Positions 1 to 6,951 are shown, counted from the stretch's first letter. The stretch is DNA of 17,557 bases from Burkholderiaceae bacterium (GCA_019428955.1 JAHYJF010000040.1:1-17557); one strand, 5' to 3'. Notes: a model not told the origin generated them from the sequence alone. A program made the numbers and translations.

Positions 1-1106
1 GGCCCAGGCCTGGCCAGCACTTCGGCCTCACCCTCGTCGATCCCGCCGAAACCGATCTTCCCCGCCAGGAATGCCGCCACCGCGATCTCGTTGGCGGCAT
101 TGAGCACACAGGGTGCACGCCCGCCGGCGGCGAGTGCCTCGATGGCAAGGCGCAGGCATGGAAACCGGTCGAGATCGGGATCCTCGAACGAAAGTGCGCC
201 GGTCCTGGCGAGCGACAACGGTTCGACACCGCTGGCAACGCGCTGGGGATAGGCAAGCGCGTGGGCTATCGGGGTGCGCATATCGGGGTTGCCGAGCTGG
301 GCCAGCACCGAACCGTCGTCGTATTCGACCAGCGAGTGCACGATGCTTTGGGGATGAACCAGTACCTCCAGCGAAGACACCTCAACTCCAAAGAGATAGT
401 GTGCCTCGATAAGCTCCAGCCCTTTGTTCATCATGGTTGCTGAGTCCACCGAGATCTTGCGGCCCATCGACCAGTTGGGATGGGCACAAGCCTGCTCCGG
501 CGTCACCACCGCCATCTGCGCCCTGGTCAGGCGCAGAAACGGCCCGCCGGAAGCGGTCAAGATGATGCGCCGCACGCCCGGTGCGATTCTCCCGCCGGGC
601 AAGCACTGGAAGATCGCGTTGTGCTCGCTGTCGATCGGCAACACCTTCGCCTTGCCGGCGCTGCAGGCGGCCCCAAAGACCTCCCCGGCCATCACCAGAG
701 CTTCCTTGTTGGCCAGCAGGATCTTCTTTCCCGCCCGGGCGGCGGCCAGGGTTGGTTCGAGGCCAGCGGCACCGACAATCGCTGCCATCACCGCGTCTAC
801 CTGCGGATCGCTCACCGCCCTCTCGAGAGCCTGGCGACCGCAGCCGATTTCGATCTTCCCAGTAAACCCCAGCGTCACCAGAGCCGAGCGCAGCTGCGCT
901 GCTGCTGCCTGGTCGGCGACCACCACCTGGCGGGGTTCAAAAAGTGCACACTGGCGCGCCAGCAAATCGACCTGGCGGTGCCCGGTCAGGGCGAATACCC
1001 GATAGCGCTCGGGATGCAAGGCGATCACTTCCAGCGTGCTACCGCCGATCGAGCCGGTCGCACCAAGTACCGTTACCCATTGGGGAGCGTCGGGCCCGCG
1101 GTTCAT
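1..1106 (-). CDS. dxr: 1-deoxy-D-xylulose 5-phosphate reductoisomerase, 3' end cut by window
   Basis: This enzyme converts 1-deoxy-D-xylulose 5-phosphate to 2-C-methyl-D-erythritol 4-phosphate with NADPH, the first committed step of the MEP isoprenoid pathway, in the cytosol. The minus-strand frame is open from an ATG at 1106 to the window edge, about 368 codons of a family length near 400, so only some 30 C-terminal residues are missing. The NADPH-binding motif GATGSIG is at residues 15-21. The metal-binding motif IDSEHNA places Asp159 and Glu161 where E. coli has Asp150 and Glu152. SATMMNKGLELIEA follows with the third acidic ligand, and LNAANEIAVAAFL lies near the end. The ATG overlaps the cdsA stop as ATGA, so translation is probably coupled. 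It supplies precursors for UppS, encoded two genes upstream. Identification is secure. Confidence 0.96.
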   Translation of the reverse strand, partial: MNRGPDAPQWVTVLGATGSIGGSTLEVIALHPERYRVFALTGHRQVDLLARQCALFEPRQVVVADQAAAAQLRSALVTLGFTGKIEIGCGRQALERAVSDPQVDAVMAAIVGAAGLEPTLAAARAGKKILLANKEALVMAGEVFGAACSAGKAKVLPIDSEHNAIFQCLPGGRIAPGVRRIILTASGGPFLRLTRAQMAVVTPEQACAHPNWSMGRKISVDSATMMNKGLELIEAHYLFGVEVSSLEVLVHPQSIVHSLVEYDDGSVLAQLGNPDMRTPIAHALAYPQRVASGVEPLSLARTGALSFEDPDLDRFPCLRLAIEALAAGGRAPCVLNAANEIAVAAFLAGKIGFGGIDEGEAEVLARPG

Positions 1107-1924
1107 CGCAAGAGGAACCCCAGCAAGATCACCGCCGGCATGGTTGGAATCAGGGCGTCAACCCGATCGAGGACTCCGCCGTGGCCGGGCAACAACCGGC
1201 CGCTGTCCTTGACCCCGGCACGGCGTTTGAGCAGCGACTCGTGCAGGTCACCAATTACCGACAAGGCAGCAAGTGCCGCCAGAATCACTCCCGCCCCGAC
1301 CACTCCGAGCCGGGAAACCAGCAGAGCCGGCAGGGTCGCCTCGAGTCCTGGGATCGCGGCGGCGAGCACGCCCAGCACGGCAACCGCCAGCGCCCCGCCG
1401 ATCGCCCCTTCCGAACTCTTGCCCGGACTGATCGATGGGGCCAGCTTGCGCCGCCCAAGGGCACGTCCGACAAAGTAGGCGCCGATGTCGGCTATCCAGA
1501 CGATCGCCATAGCCACGAAGAGCGCCAAACCACCCTGGAAACGCAGCTCGAGCAACGAACTCCAGCACGCCAGCAAGAGTATGAAGGCCACCGACCAGCC
1601 GCCCGGGCCGATCTTGTGTCCGGCCAGACGCAAGGGCGCGATCCCGACCCACCAGAGGGTCGCCGCGCTGGCCAGCAGCGTACTGGCGAGCGGGGCCGGC
1701 GCGACGCCGAAGACCGCCAGCCAGCCCAGCGCCAGGCCCGCGAAGGCGGCAGCCGCCCAGAGCCTCGCCTGGTGAGAACGCCCGATCAGCCCACCCCATT
1801 CGTGCACCGCCACGGCCACGGCAGCGATCGTGAGCAGCGCCCAGACCAGCGGCGGCAGGATAAAGATCGCCGGGGCGAATAGCGCCAACAACACCAGCGC
1901 CGTCAGGACGCGAGTGCGCAGCAT
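1103..1924 (-). CDS. cdsA: Phosphatidate cytidylyltransferase (CDP-diglyceride synthase)
   Basis: CdsA makes CDP-diacylglycerol from phosphatidate and CTP, the branch point of bacterial phospholipid synthesis, in the inner membrane. The 273-residue protein is strongly hydrophobic with several membrane segments, the first at about residues 5-23 (VLTALVLLALFAPAIFIL). The family signature fills residues 230-256: SLLKRRAGVKDSG, then LLPGHGGVLDRVD, with the conserved K-D and HGG-x-x-DR-x-D. A second typical stretch is WIADIGAYFVGRALGRRKLA. I chose the ATG at 1924, which shares its A with the last base of the uppS stop (TGATG). The frame stays open further upstream, but only inside uppS with non-family sequence. 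The stop overlaps the dxr start by four bases. Both overlaps suggest translational coupling. Confidence 0.96.
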   Translation of the reverse strand: MLRTRVLTALVLLALFAPAIFILPPLVWALLTIAAVAVAVHEWGGLIGRSHQARLWAAAAFAGLALGWLAVFGVAPAPLASTLLASAATLWWVGIAPLRLAGHKIGPGGWSVAFILLLACWSSLLELRFQGGLALFVAMAIVWIADIGAYFVGRALGRRKLAPSISPGKSSEGAIGGALAVAVLGVLAAAIPGLEATLPALLVSRLGVVGAGVILAALAALSVIGDLHESLLKRRAGVKDSGRLLPGHGGVLDRVDALIPTMPAVILLGFLLR

Positions 1925-2685
1925 CAGTTGGCGGCAAGCTGGGCGCTGGTTCGCCCGAAGCGGCGTTCGCGCCGGCGATACGACTCGAAGGCCGCTTCCA
2001 GTTCCGCTTGATCGAAATCCGGCCAGTACGTCTCGGTGAAATAGAGCTCGGTGTATGCCAGGTGCCAAAGCAGGAAGTTGCTGATCCGCTGCTCACCACC
2101 AGTGCGGATGAACAAGTCCGGTTCGGGCGCATCTCCCATCGTCAGATAGGGGGCAAAATCGGCCTCCTCGATCGTCTTCGGCGCCGCGGCGAGGTCGGGT
2201 CTCGCGCCGATCATCGCCCTGATCGCCTGCATGACGTCCCAACGCCCGCCGTAGTTGACTGCAATCGTCAGGGTCATGCCGGTGTTGCCGGCAGTGCGCT
2301 CCTGGCCGCTCACGATCAGCTTCTGCAGTACGGAATCGAACGCCGACAATTCGCCGATCACGCGCAGCCGGATGTTGTTGCTGTTGAGCTTGTCGACTTC
2401 CCTCGAGAGCGCGTTGAGGAACAGCTTCATCAGTACCGAGACCTCTTCGGCCGGTCGGCGCCAGTTCTCCGAACTGAAGGCGAACAGTGTCAGATTCTCA
2501 ACCCCCAGGCGCGCGCACGACTCGACCGTCTTGCGCACCGTCTCCACTCCGCGGGCATGGCCGGCGATCCGGGGCAGCAGCCGCTTCGTCGCCCAACGCC
2601 CGTTGCCGTCGAGAATGATCGCCACGTGACGTGGCACGGCCCCGGTTGGGGGAATAGTAGTTGTGGAACTGACATGACTTGCCAT
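1924..2685 (-). CDS. uppS: Undecaprenyl diphosphate synthase (cis-prenyltransferase)
   Basis: This cytosolic enzyme adds isopentenyl units to farnesyl diphosphate in cis to give the C55 carrier lipid for peptidoglycan and O-antigen precursors. The motif HVAIILDGNGRWA is at residues 20-32. With the ATG at 2685 the catalytic aspartate is Asp26, the same number as in E. coli, which supports this start. The C-terminal motif RTGGEQRISNFLLW, with YTELYFTETYWPDF, carries the conserved Arg and Glu of the substrate and Mg sites. Length is 253 residues, normal for the family. A TTG at 2691, two codons upstream and overlapping the frr stop (TTGA), is an alternative start. The ATG lies two bases after the frr stop. 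Neighbouring dxr feeds the same pathway. Confidence 0.96.
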   Translation of the reverse strand: MASHVSSTTTIPPTGAVPRHVAIILDGNGRWATKRLLPRIAGHARGVETVRKTVESCARLGVENLTLFAFSSENWRRPAEEVSVLMKLFLNALSREVDKLNSNNIRLRVIGELSAFDSVLQKLIVSGQERTAGNTGMTLTIAVNYGGRWDVMQAIRAMIGARPDLAAAPKTIEEADFAPYLTMGDAPEPDLFIRTGGEQRISNFLLWHLAYTELYFTETYWPDFDQAELEAAFESYRRRERRFGRTSAQLAAN

Positions 2686-2687
2686 CG

Positions 2688-3248
2688 TCAAACCGTCAGG
2701 ATTTCCTGCTCCTTGAGCGCCAACACCTTGTCGACTTCGGAGACGAACCGGTCGGTGAGCTTCTGGACATCGTCCTGCCAGCGCCGCTCGTCATCCTCCG
2801 AAAGCTCCTTGTCCTTGAGCATTCCCTTGAGATGCTCGATGGCGTCACGGCGCACGTTGCGCACCGCCACCTTGGTGTGCTCGCCTTCGTTGCGGGCGAT
2901 CTTGGTCAGCTCGCGACGGCGCTCTTCGGAAAGTGAGGGCAGCGGCACCCTGATCAATTCGCCCATGGTCGACGGGTTCAGCCCGAGGTCCGACTCGCGG
3001 ATGGCCCGGTCGATGACGGTGACCATCTTCTTCTCCCACGGCGAGACGCCCAGCGTACGGGCGTCGATCACCGTGACGTTGGCGACCTGGCTGATCGAGA
3101 CGCTGGAGCCGTAGTAGTCGACGTGGACATGATCGAGCAGTCCCGGGACGGCGCGCCCGGTGCGGATCTTGCTCAGGTTGCTTTGCAGCGCCTCGAGGGA
3201 CTTTTCCATCTTGTCCTCGGCAACCGCGTAAATCGAATCAGCACTCAT
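2688..3248 (-). CDS. frr: Ribosome recycling factor
   Basis: RRF works with EF-G to split post-termination ribosomes after peptide release. The protein has 186 residues, the usual length. Recognisable family sequence includes LQSNLSKIRTGRAVPGLLDHV near residues 20-40, VTVIDARTLGVSPWEKKMV in the middle, and LSEERRRELTKIARNEGEHTKVAVRNVRRDA towards the C-terminus (given here as adjoining blocks), forming the long helical bundle arms and the small beta domain between them. The ATG at 3248 is preceded by a strong Shine-Dalgarno, AAGGAGG, about five bases upstream. It lies 35 bases after the pyrH stop, in the standard pyrH-frr order, and its stop sits right at the uppS start. Identification is secure. 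Confidence 0.97.
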   Translation of the reverse strand: MSADSIYAVAEDKMEKSLEALQSNLSKIRTGRAVPGLLDHVHVDYYGSSVSISQVANVTVIDARTLGVSPWEKKMVTVIDRAIRESDLGLNPSTMGELIRVPLPSLSEERRRELTKIARNEGEHTKVAVRNVRRDAIEHLKGMLKDKELSEDDERRWQDDVQKLTDRFVSEVDKVLALKEQEILTV

Positions 3249-3283
3249 GCTTCCTCCTTCTTTGGCTTCTGATGCCAGGCAGC

Positions 3284-4039
3284 TCAGAGATGGACCAGCG
3301 TGCCTTCATCCTCTCCGGTAACCACCCGGAACAAAGCGTTCTCATTGCGAATCGAAAAGACCTTGACCGGCAGGCGCTGATCCCGGCACAGCGCGAGCGC
3401 CGTGGCGTCCATCACCCGCAGGTTGAGGCTGATCGCCTCGTCGAAACTGATGCGCGGATAGCGCGTCGCGGTGGGATCCTTCTTGGGATCGGCCGAATAT
3501 ACGCCGTCGACCATGGTCGCCTTGAGCACGATCTCGGCGCCGACCTCGGCCCCGCGAAGGGCGGCCGCCGTGTCAGTGGTGAAGAACGGATTCCCCGTCC
3601 CGGCAGCAAAGATCACCACCTTATTTTCTTCGAGGTAACGCAAGGCCTTGGGACGGATGTAGGGTTCGACCACCTGCTCGATCTTCAAGGCCGACTGCAC
3701 CCGGGCCTCGACCCCACCCTGGCGCAGCGCGTCCTGCAAAGCGAGCGCGTTCATCACCGTAGCCAGCATTCCCATATAGTCGGCGGTCGCCCGGTCCATC
3801 GCCGCCGCGCCGGGCGCGACCCCGCGGAAGATGTTGCCGCCGCCAATAACAATCGCCAACTGAACTCCGAGCCCGCAGACCTGGGCGATTTCGCCGACCA
3901 TGCGTTCGATGGTGCCGCGGTTGATCCCGTAGGTGTCGTTACCCATCAGGGCTTCGCCGGAAAGCTTCAGGAGCACGCGGCGGTAGACGCTGCGTGCCGG
4001 CGTGGAACGGATCTGCTCGAGTGCCGCCTCTTGGTTCAC
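3284..4039 (-). CDS. pyrH: UMP kinase
   Basis: PyrH phosphorylates UMP to UDP with ATP; in bacteria it is a hexamer of the amino acid kinase fold, allosterically controlled by GTP and UTP. Family motifs are LLKLSGEALMG (residues 23-33), the glycine-rich GGGNIFRG, DRATADYMGMLATVMNALAL, and the nucleotide-site stretch VLKATMVDGVYSADPKKDP. I chose a GTG start at 4039, giving 251 residues, because a GCGGAG Shine-Dalgarno sits five bases upstream and the longer reading runs back into tsf. The result is still about 14 residues longer at the N-terminus than typical PyrH; the only in-frame ATG nearby is at 4102, which would be longer still. It lies 79 bases after tsf and 35 before frr. Confidence 0.94.
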   Translation of the reverse strand: MNQEAALEQIRSTPARSVYRRVLLKLSGEALMGNDTYGINRGTIERMVGEIAQVCGLGVQLAIVIGGGNIFRGVAPGAAAMDRATADYMGMLATVMNALALQDALRQGGVEARVQSALKIEQVVEPYIRPKALRYLEENKVVIFAAGTGNPFFTTDTAAALRGAEVGAEIVLKATMVDGVYSADPKKDPTATRYPRISFDEAISLNLRVMDATALALCRDQRLPVKVFSIRNENALFRVVTGEDEGTLVHL

Positions 4040-4118
4040 ATGCGCTCCGCTTAGCTGTGGCGATGGTCGCAGCGCATTATCCGCGCTTTTACGCTCCCCC
4101 ATTCTACTGCCGATCGAA
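4040..4118 (-). other. tsf-pyrH gap with weak -10-like box
   Basis: The 79-base gap contains, on the minus strand, GGATAATGC flanked by AGCGC and GCGCT, which form a 5-bp dyad with the -10-like GATAAT in its loop. I see no good -35 element. E. coli transcribes pyrH partly from its own promoter, so an internal promoter here is possible but is supported only weakly by the sequence. Confidence 0.25.
4045..4050 (-). promoter_or_regulatory. Shine-Dalgarno deciding the pyrH GTG start
   Basis: On the minus strand the bases read GCGGAG, ending five bases before the GTG at 4039. No comparable site precedes the in-frame ATG at 4102. This is the main reason to begin pyrH at the GTG. Confidence 0.6.
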
Positions 4119-5006
4119 TCAGCGTCCGGCCGCTGCTGCCTGGGCGGCGACTTCGGCGGCGAAGTCGTTTTCCCGCTTGGCAAGCCCTTCGCCCACCACG
4201 TACAGGGTGAAAGAACCGACCTTGGCCCCCTTGGACTTCAGCAGTTGCTCGACACTCACTTTGTCGTTCTTGACGAAGGGTTGACCCAGCAAGGTCACTT
4301 CCTTAAGGTACTTCTGGACCGAGCCTTCGACCATTTTCGCGACGATCTCGGTCGGCTTGCCTGATTCCGCAGCCTTTTGCTGGGCGATCGAGCGCTCGCG
4401 CTCGATATCGGCAGCCGCGACTCCGTCGGCGGTCACCGCCCGCGGCTTGCTAGCCGCGATCTGCATCGCCAGGTCACGGCCCAGCTCATCAGTGCCGCCA
4501 ACCAGGTCGACCACGACGCCAATCTTGGCGCCGCCATGGATGTACTGGGAAAGCTCCCCCTGGGCCACAACCCGTTCGAAACGCCGGATCGAGATGTTTT
4601 CACCAATCTTGCCAATCAGCGCCGTCCGGACCGCCTCAACGGTGCTGTCAGCGAGCGTCAGCTCCGACAGCGCCGCGGCGTCAGCAGGATTCTTGCTCGC
4701 GACCAGGTCGGCGAGGGCGCCAGCGAAAGCGATGAAATCCTCATTCTTGGCAACGAAGTCGGTCTCGCAGTTGAGCTCGAGAATCGCCCCGAGCTTGCGA
4801 TCGGCGCTGACCTTGATCGCGACCACACCCTCGGCCGTGATCCGGCCCGCGGCCTTGCCCGCCTTGGTCCCCAAACGCACGCGCAACAGCTCTTCAGCCC
4901 GGTCGAGGTCGCCATCGGCCTCGGTCAGGGCACGCTTGCATTCCATCATCGGCGCATCGGTCTTCTCGCGCAGTTCCTTGACCAATGCCGCGGTAATTGC
5001 CGCCAT
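4119..5006 (-). CDS. tsf: Translation elongation factor Ts
   Basis: EF-Ts is the guanine nucleotide exchange factor that recycles EF-Tu. The ATG at 5006 starts MAAITAALVKELREKTDAPM, the typical N-terminal module that contacts EF-Tu, followed by MECKRALTEADGDLDRAEEL. The core carries the conserved ELNCETDFVAKNEDF and, later, VAQGELSQYIHGGAKIGVVV. Length is 295 residues, close to the family norm (E. coli 283). Shine-Dalgarno-like GGGAG and AGGA lie just upstream of the ATG. The frame is open further upstream, but that stretch runs through the intergenic hairpins into rpsB and does not look like the family. It follows rpsB after 109 bases that contain a terminator-like hairpin, and precedes pyrH by 79 bases. 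Confidence 0.97.
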   Translation of the reverse strand: MAAITAALVKELREKTDAPMMECKRALTEADGDLDRAEELLRVRLGTKAGKAAGRITAEGVVAIKVSADRKLGAILELNCETDFVAKNEDFIAFAGALADLVASKNPADAAALSELTLADSTVEAVRTALIGKIGENISIRRFERVVAQGELSQYIHGGAKIGVVVDLVGGTDELGRDLAMQIAASKPRAVTADGVAAADIERERSIAQQKAAESGKPTEIVAKMVEGSVQKYLKEVTLLGQPFVKNDKVSVEQLLKSKGAKVGSFTLYVVGEGLAKRENDFAAEVAAQAAAAGR

Positions 5007-5030
5007 GTTCCTATCTCCCGTAATGCTCTG

Positions 5031-5047
5031 GCCGCGCAAGGCGCGAC
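5031..5047 (-). other. Hairpin in the tsf leader
   Basis: On the minus strand GTCGCGC, CTT, GCGCGGC can fold into a 7-bp stem with one G-U pair and a 3-base loop. It lies nine bases after the T-tract of the terminator-like hairpin and 24 bases before the tsf ATG. It could be a stabilising or processing structure for the tsf part of the transcript. There is no T-tract after it, so it is not itself a terminator. Confidence 0.45.
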
Positions 5048-5055
5048 CAACTCGC

Positions 5056-5079
5056 AAAAAGGGGCTGTCGCCCAGCCCC
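5056..5079 (-). terminator. Intrinsic terminator / attenuator between rpsB and tsf
   Basis: On the minus strand GGGGCTG, loop GGCGA, CAGCCCC forms a perfect 7-bp GC-rich stem followed directly by TTTTT. This is the form of a rho-independent terminator. It sits 36 bases after the rpsB stop and 49 bases before the tsf ATG. Because tsf and pyrH have no clear separate strong promoter, the likely role is partial termination that lowers tsf expression relative to rpsB. A partial terminator at this junction is known in E. coli. Confidence 0.75.
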
Positions 5080-5115
5080 GGATGTTCAGGCAAGAGGCTG
5101 CTCGGCCCCCTGTGC

Positions 5116-5862
5116 TTATTCCTCTTCGCCCAGGCCGACCTCGACGAATTCCTCGCCCTCGGTCTCGACAACTTCCTGGAGCGAGGCGATGCGCCCCTCA
5201 AGGATCGCATCGGCAGCCGCACGGGCATAGAGTCGGATGGCACGGCCGGAGTCGTCGTTGCCCGGAATCACGTAGTCGACTCCGTCGGGCGAGTGATTGG
5301 TGTCAACCACCGAGACAATAGGAATCCCCAGCTTGCGGGCCTCGGTGGCCGCAATCTTGTGGAAACCGACGTCGATCATGAAGATCGCATCGGGCAACCC
5401 GCCCATGTTCTTGATCCCGCCGAGACTCTTGTTGAGCTTGTCCATCTCGCGCTGGAACACCAGCGACTCCTTCTTGGACATCCGCTCAGTGCCGTTGTCC
5501 GCCACGATCGCTTCCATTTCCAGGAGGCGCTTGATCGAGGCCTTGACGGTCTTGAAATTGGTCAGCATGCCGCCCAGCCAGCGCTGGTCAACGTAGGGCA
5601 TGCCAGCGCGAGTTGCCTCTTCGGCGATGATCTCGCGCGCCTGGCGCTTGGTGCCGACGAACAGCACCGTGCCACGGTTGGCAGCGAGCTTGCCGACAAA
5701 ATTCATCGCATCCTGGAAGCAAACCAGCGTCTTCTCAAGATTGATGATGTGGATCTTGTTGCGATGGCCGTAGATGTAGGGGGCCATCTTGGGATTCCAG
5801 AAACGTGTCTGGTGGCCAAAATGGACACCCGCCTCCAGCATTTGCCGCATTGTTACGGACAT
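5116..5862 (-). CDS. rpsB: 30S ribosomal protein S2
   Basis: S2 is a late-assembling small-subunit protein that, with S1, supports mRNA binding. The ATG at 5862 gives MSVTMRQMLEAGVHFGHQTR, the family N-terminus, followed by FWNPKMAPYIYGHRNKIHI. Further conserved stretches are FVGTKRQAREIIAEEA, YVDQRWLGGMLTNFKTV and PDAIFMIDVGFHKIAATEA. Length is 248 residues (E. coli 241), ending in an acidic tail rich in Glu. AGGAG lies ten bases upstream of the ATG. The frame runs on upstream without a stop, but that sequence is leader, not protein. It heads the minus-strand run and is divergent from map. S2 represses its own leader in E. coli; a leader hairpin here may serve a similar role, which is inference. 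Confidence 0.98.
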   Translation of the reverse strand: MSVTMRQMLEAGVHFGHQTRFWNPKMAPYIYGHRNKIHIINLEKTLVCFQDAMNFVGKLAANRGTVLFVGTKRQAREIIAEEATRAGMPYVDQRWLGGMLTNFKTVKASIKRLLEMEAIVADNGTERMSKKESLVFQREMDKLNKSLGGIKNMGGLPDAIFMIDVGFHKIAATEARKLGIPIVSVVDTNHSPDGVDYVIPGNDDSGRAIRLYARAAADAILEGRIASLQEVVETEGEEFVEVGLGEEE

Positions 5863-5905
5863 TGTAGATACACTCCTGTCTGGGTTGGGACTGACGCACC
5901 ACACT

Positions 5906-5928
5906 GCGCCGGACAGACCTCCCGGCGC
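5906..5928 (-). promoter_or_regulatory. Hairpin in the rpsB 5' leader
   Basis: The minus strand reads GCGCCGG, a 9-base loop containing GGAGG-like sequence, then CCGGCGC: a perfect 7-bp GC stem. Its downstream edge is 43 bases from the rpsB ATG. It may be part of an S2-binding autoregulatory leader, as is known for E. coli rpsB, but no match to a described leader motif is claimed. Confidence 0.4.
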
Positions 5929-6118
5929 CAACCGCACAGCCCCTGCATTGCGCGAGCCCGGGAACGCACCGGAACATGCCGGCAAGATACGCACCCTGAC
6001 CTCAGGAACTGGCGGCACCCGTTCAAGCGCGGTGCGCGCTATTTCAACCGCCGCCGTGCCGATGAACCAGGCCTCCAGGCGGAAAGCCCCTATCTCCGGA
6101 ACGCACGTGTGGTTAACC

Positions 6119-6124
6119 TATAAT
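6119..6124 (+). promoter_or_regulatory. Perfect -10 box for map, placing the start of RNA at the ATG
   Basis: TATAAT matches the sigma-70 -10 consensus fully. Its last base is six bases before the map ATG at 6131, so RNA would begin at or within a base or two of the A of the ATG. No Shine-Dalgarno lies between. I see no good -35 and no TGn extension, so the box could be chance, although it is conspicuous in such GC-rich sequence. A palindrome GGTTAACC (6111-6118) and CACGTG (6104-6109) lie just upstream. Confidence 0.5.
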
Positions 6125-6147
6125 CCTACCATGCCTATTACCATCAA
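6120..6147 (-). promoter_or_regulatory. Possible rpsB promoter overlapping the map -10 box
   Basis: On the minus strand TTGATG (6147-6142), a 16-base spacer, then GATTAT (6125-6120) match the sigma-70 -35 and -10 at four of six positions each. The -10 would share bases with the TATAAT for map on the other strand. RNA would start near 6113, giving an rpsB leader of about 250 bases that includes the hairpin at 5906-5928. The match is weak for a ribosomal protein promoter. Confidence 0.25.
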
Positions 6148-6940
6148 GAAAGGCGATGAAATCGCCGCGATGCGCGTCGCCGGACGGCTCGCTTCCGAAG
6201 TCATTGACTTCATCGCCCCCATGGTCGTCCCCGGGATCACCACCGGCGAACTCGACCGCTTATGCCACGACTATATGGTCGACGTCCAGGGAACGATTCC
6301 GGCGCCCTTGCACTACGCTCCCCCCGGTTATCCGCCCTACCCCAAGTCGATCTGCACCTCGATCAACCAACAGATCTGTCACGGCATCCCTGGCGATCGG
6401 GTGCTCAAGAACGGCGACATCGTCAACCTCGACATCACGGTGATCAAGGATGGGTTCCACGGCGACACCAGCCGGACCTTCCTGGTCGGGGAAGTCTCGA
6501 TCGCCGCCCGCCACCTCACCGAGGTTACCTTCGAGTGCATGTGGCTGGGTATTGACCAGGTTCGCCCCGGAGCGAGAGTCGGCGATATTGGTGCGGTGAT
6601 CCAGCGCCACGCCCACGCCAACGGCTATTCGGTGGTGCACGAGTATTGCGGCCATGGCATTGGGCGAGAGTTCCACGAGGATCCGCAGATCATGCACTTC
6701 GGAACCGCCGGCACGGGGGTCAGCTTTATCCCCGGAATGATCTTCACCATCGAACCGATGATCAACGCCGGTCGCCGCCACGTCCGGCAACTGGGCGACG
6801 GCTGGACCATTGTCACGCGCGATCGCAGCCTTTCCGCGCAATGGGAGCACACCGTGCTGGTCACCGAGGCCGGTCATGAGGTGCTGACGGTTTCGGCGGG
6901 TTCGCGGCCCCGGCCATCATCGCTACCTGGCAATAACTAG
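6131..6940 (+). CDS. map: Methionine aminopeptidase, type I
   Basis: Map removes the initiator methionine from nascent proteins when the second residue is small; it is a dinuclear metal enzyme acting at the ribosome exit. The 269-residue protein starts MPITIKKGDEIAAMRVAGRL. The five metal ligands of the pita-bread fold are visible: two Asp in NLDITVIKDGFHGDTSRTF, His in GHGIGREFHE, Glu in TIEPMI and Glu in QWEHTVLVT. The substrate His lies in ICHGIPG. Length matches the family (E. coli 264). The frame is open for over 300 bases upstream, but that part is antisense to rpsB and its leader. No Shine-Dalgarno precedes the ATG; a TATAAT ends six bases before it. glnD follows after 11 bases, as in E. 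coli. Confidence 0.97.
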   Translation: MPITIKKGDEIAAMRVAGRLASEVIDFIAPMVVPGITTGELDRLCHDYMVDVQGTIPAPLHYAPPGYPPYPKSICTSINQQICHGIPGDRVLKNGDIVNLDITVIKDGFHGDTSRTFLVGEVSIAARHLTEVTFECMWLGIDQVRPGARVGDIGAVIQRHAHANGYSVVHEYCGHGIGREFHEDPQIMHFGTAGTGVSFIPGMIFTIEPMINAGRRHVRQLGDGWTIVTRDRSLSAQWEHTVLVTEAGHEVLTVSAGSRPRPSSLPGNN

Positions 6941-6951
6941 AGGGCTCGGCG

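Noticed and set aside
1925..2068. Longer start for cdsA inside uppS
   Set aside because: The added residues are uppS read in another frame; the ATG at 1924 gives a normal first membrane segment and a stop/start overlap.
2008..3114. A 368-codon plus-strand frame opposite uppS and frr
   Set aside because: Both genes beneath it are certain from catalytic motifs; the frame resembles no family.
4357..6123. A 588-codon open frame on the plus strand opposite tsf and rpsB
   Set aside because: It is exactly antisense to two certain genes, has no family-like sequence, and lacks a sensible start or ribosome-binding site. Long antisense frames are expected in GC-rich DNA with strong third-position bias.
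5789..6130. Upstream in-frame extension of map
   Set aside because: The extension is antisense to rpsB and its leader and is not family sequence; the ATG at 6131 gives the normal Map N-terminus and length.
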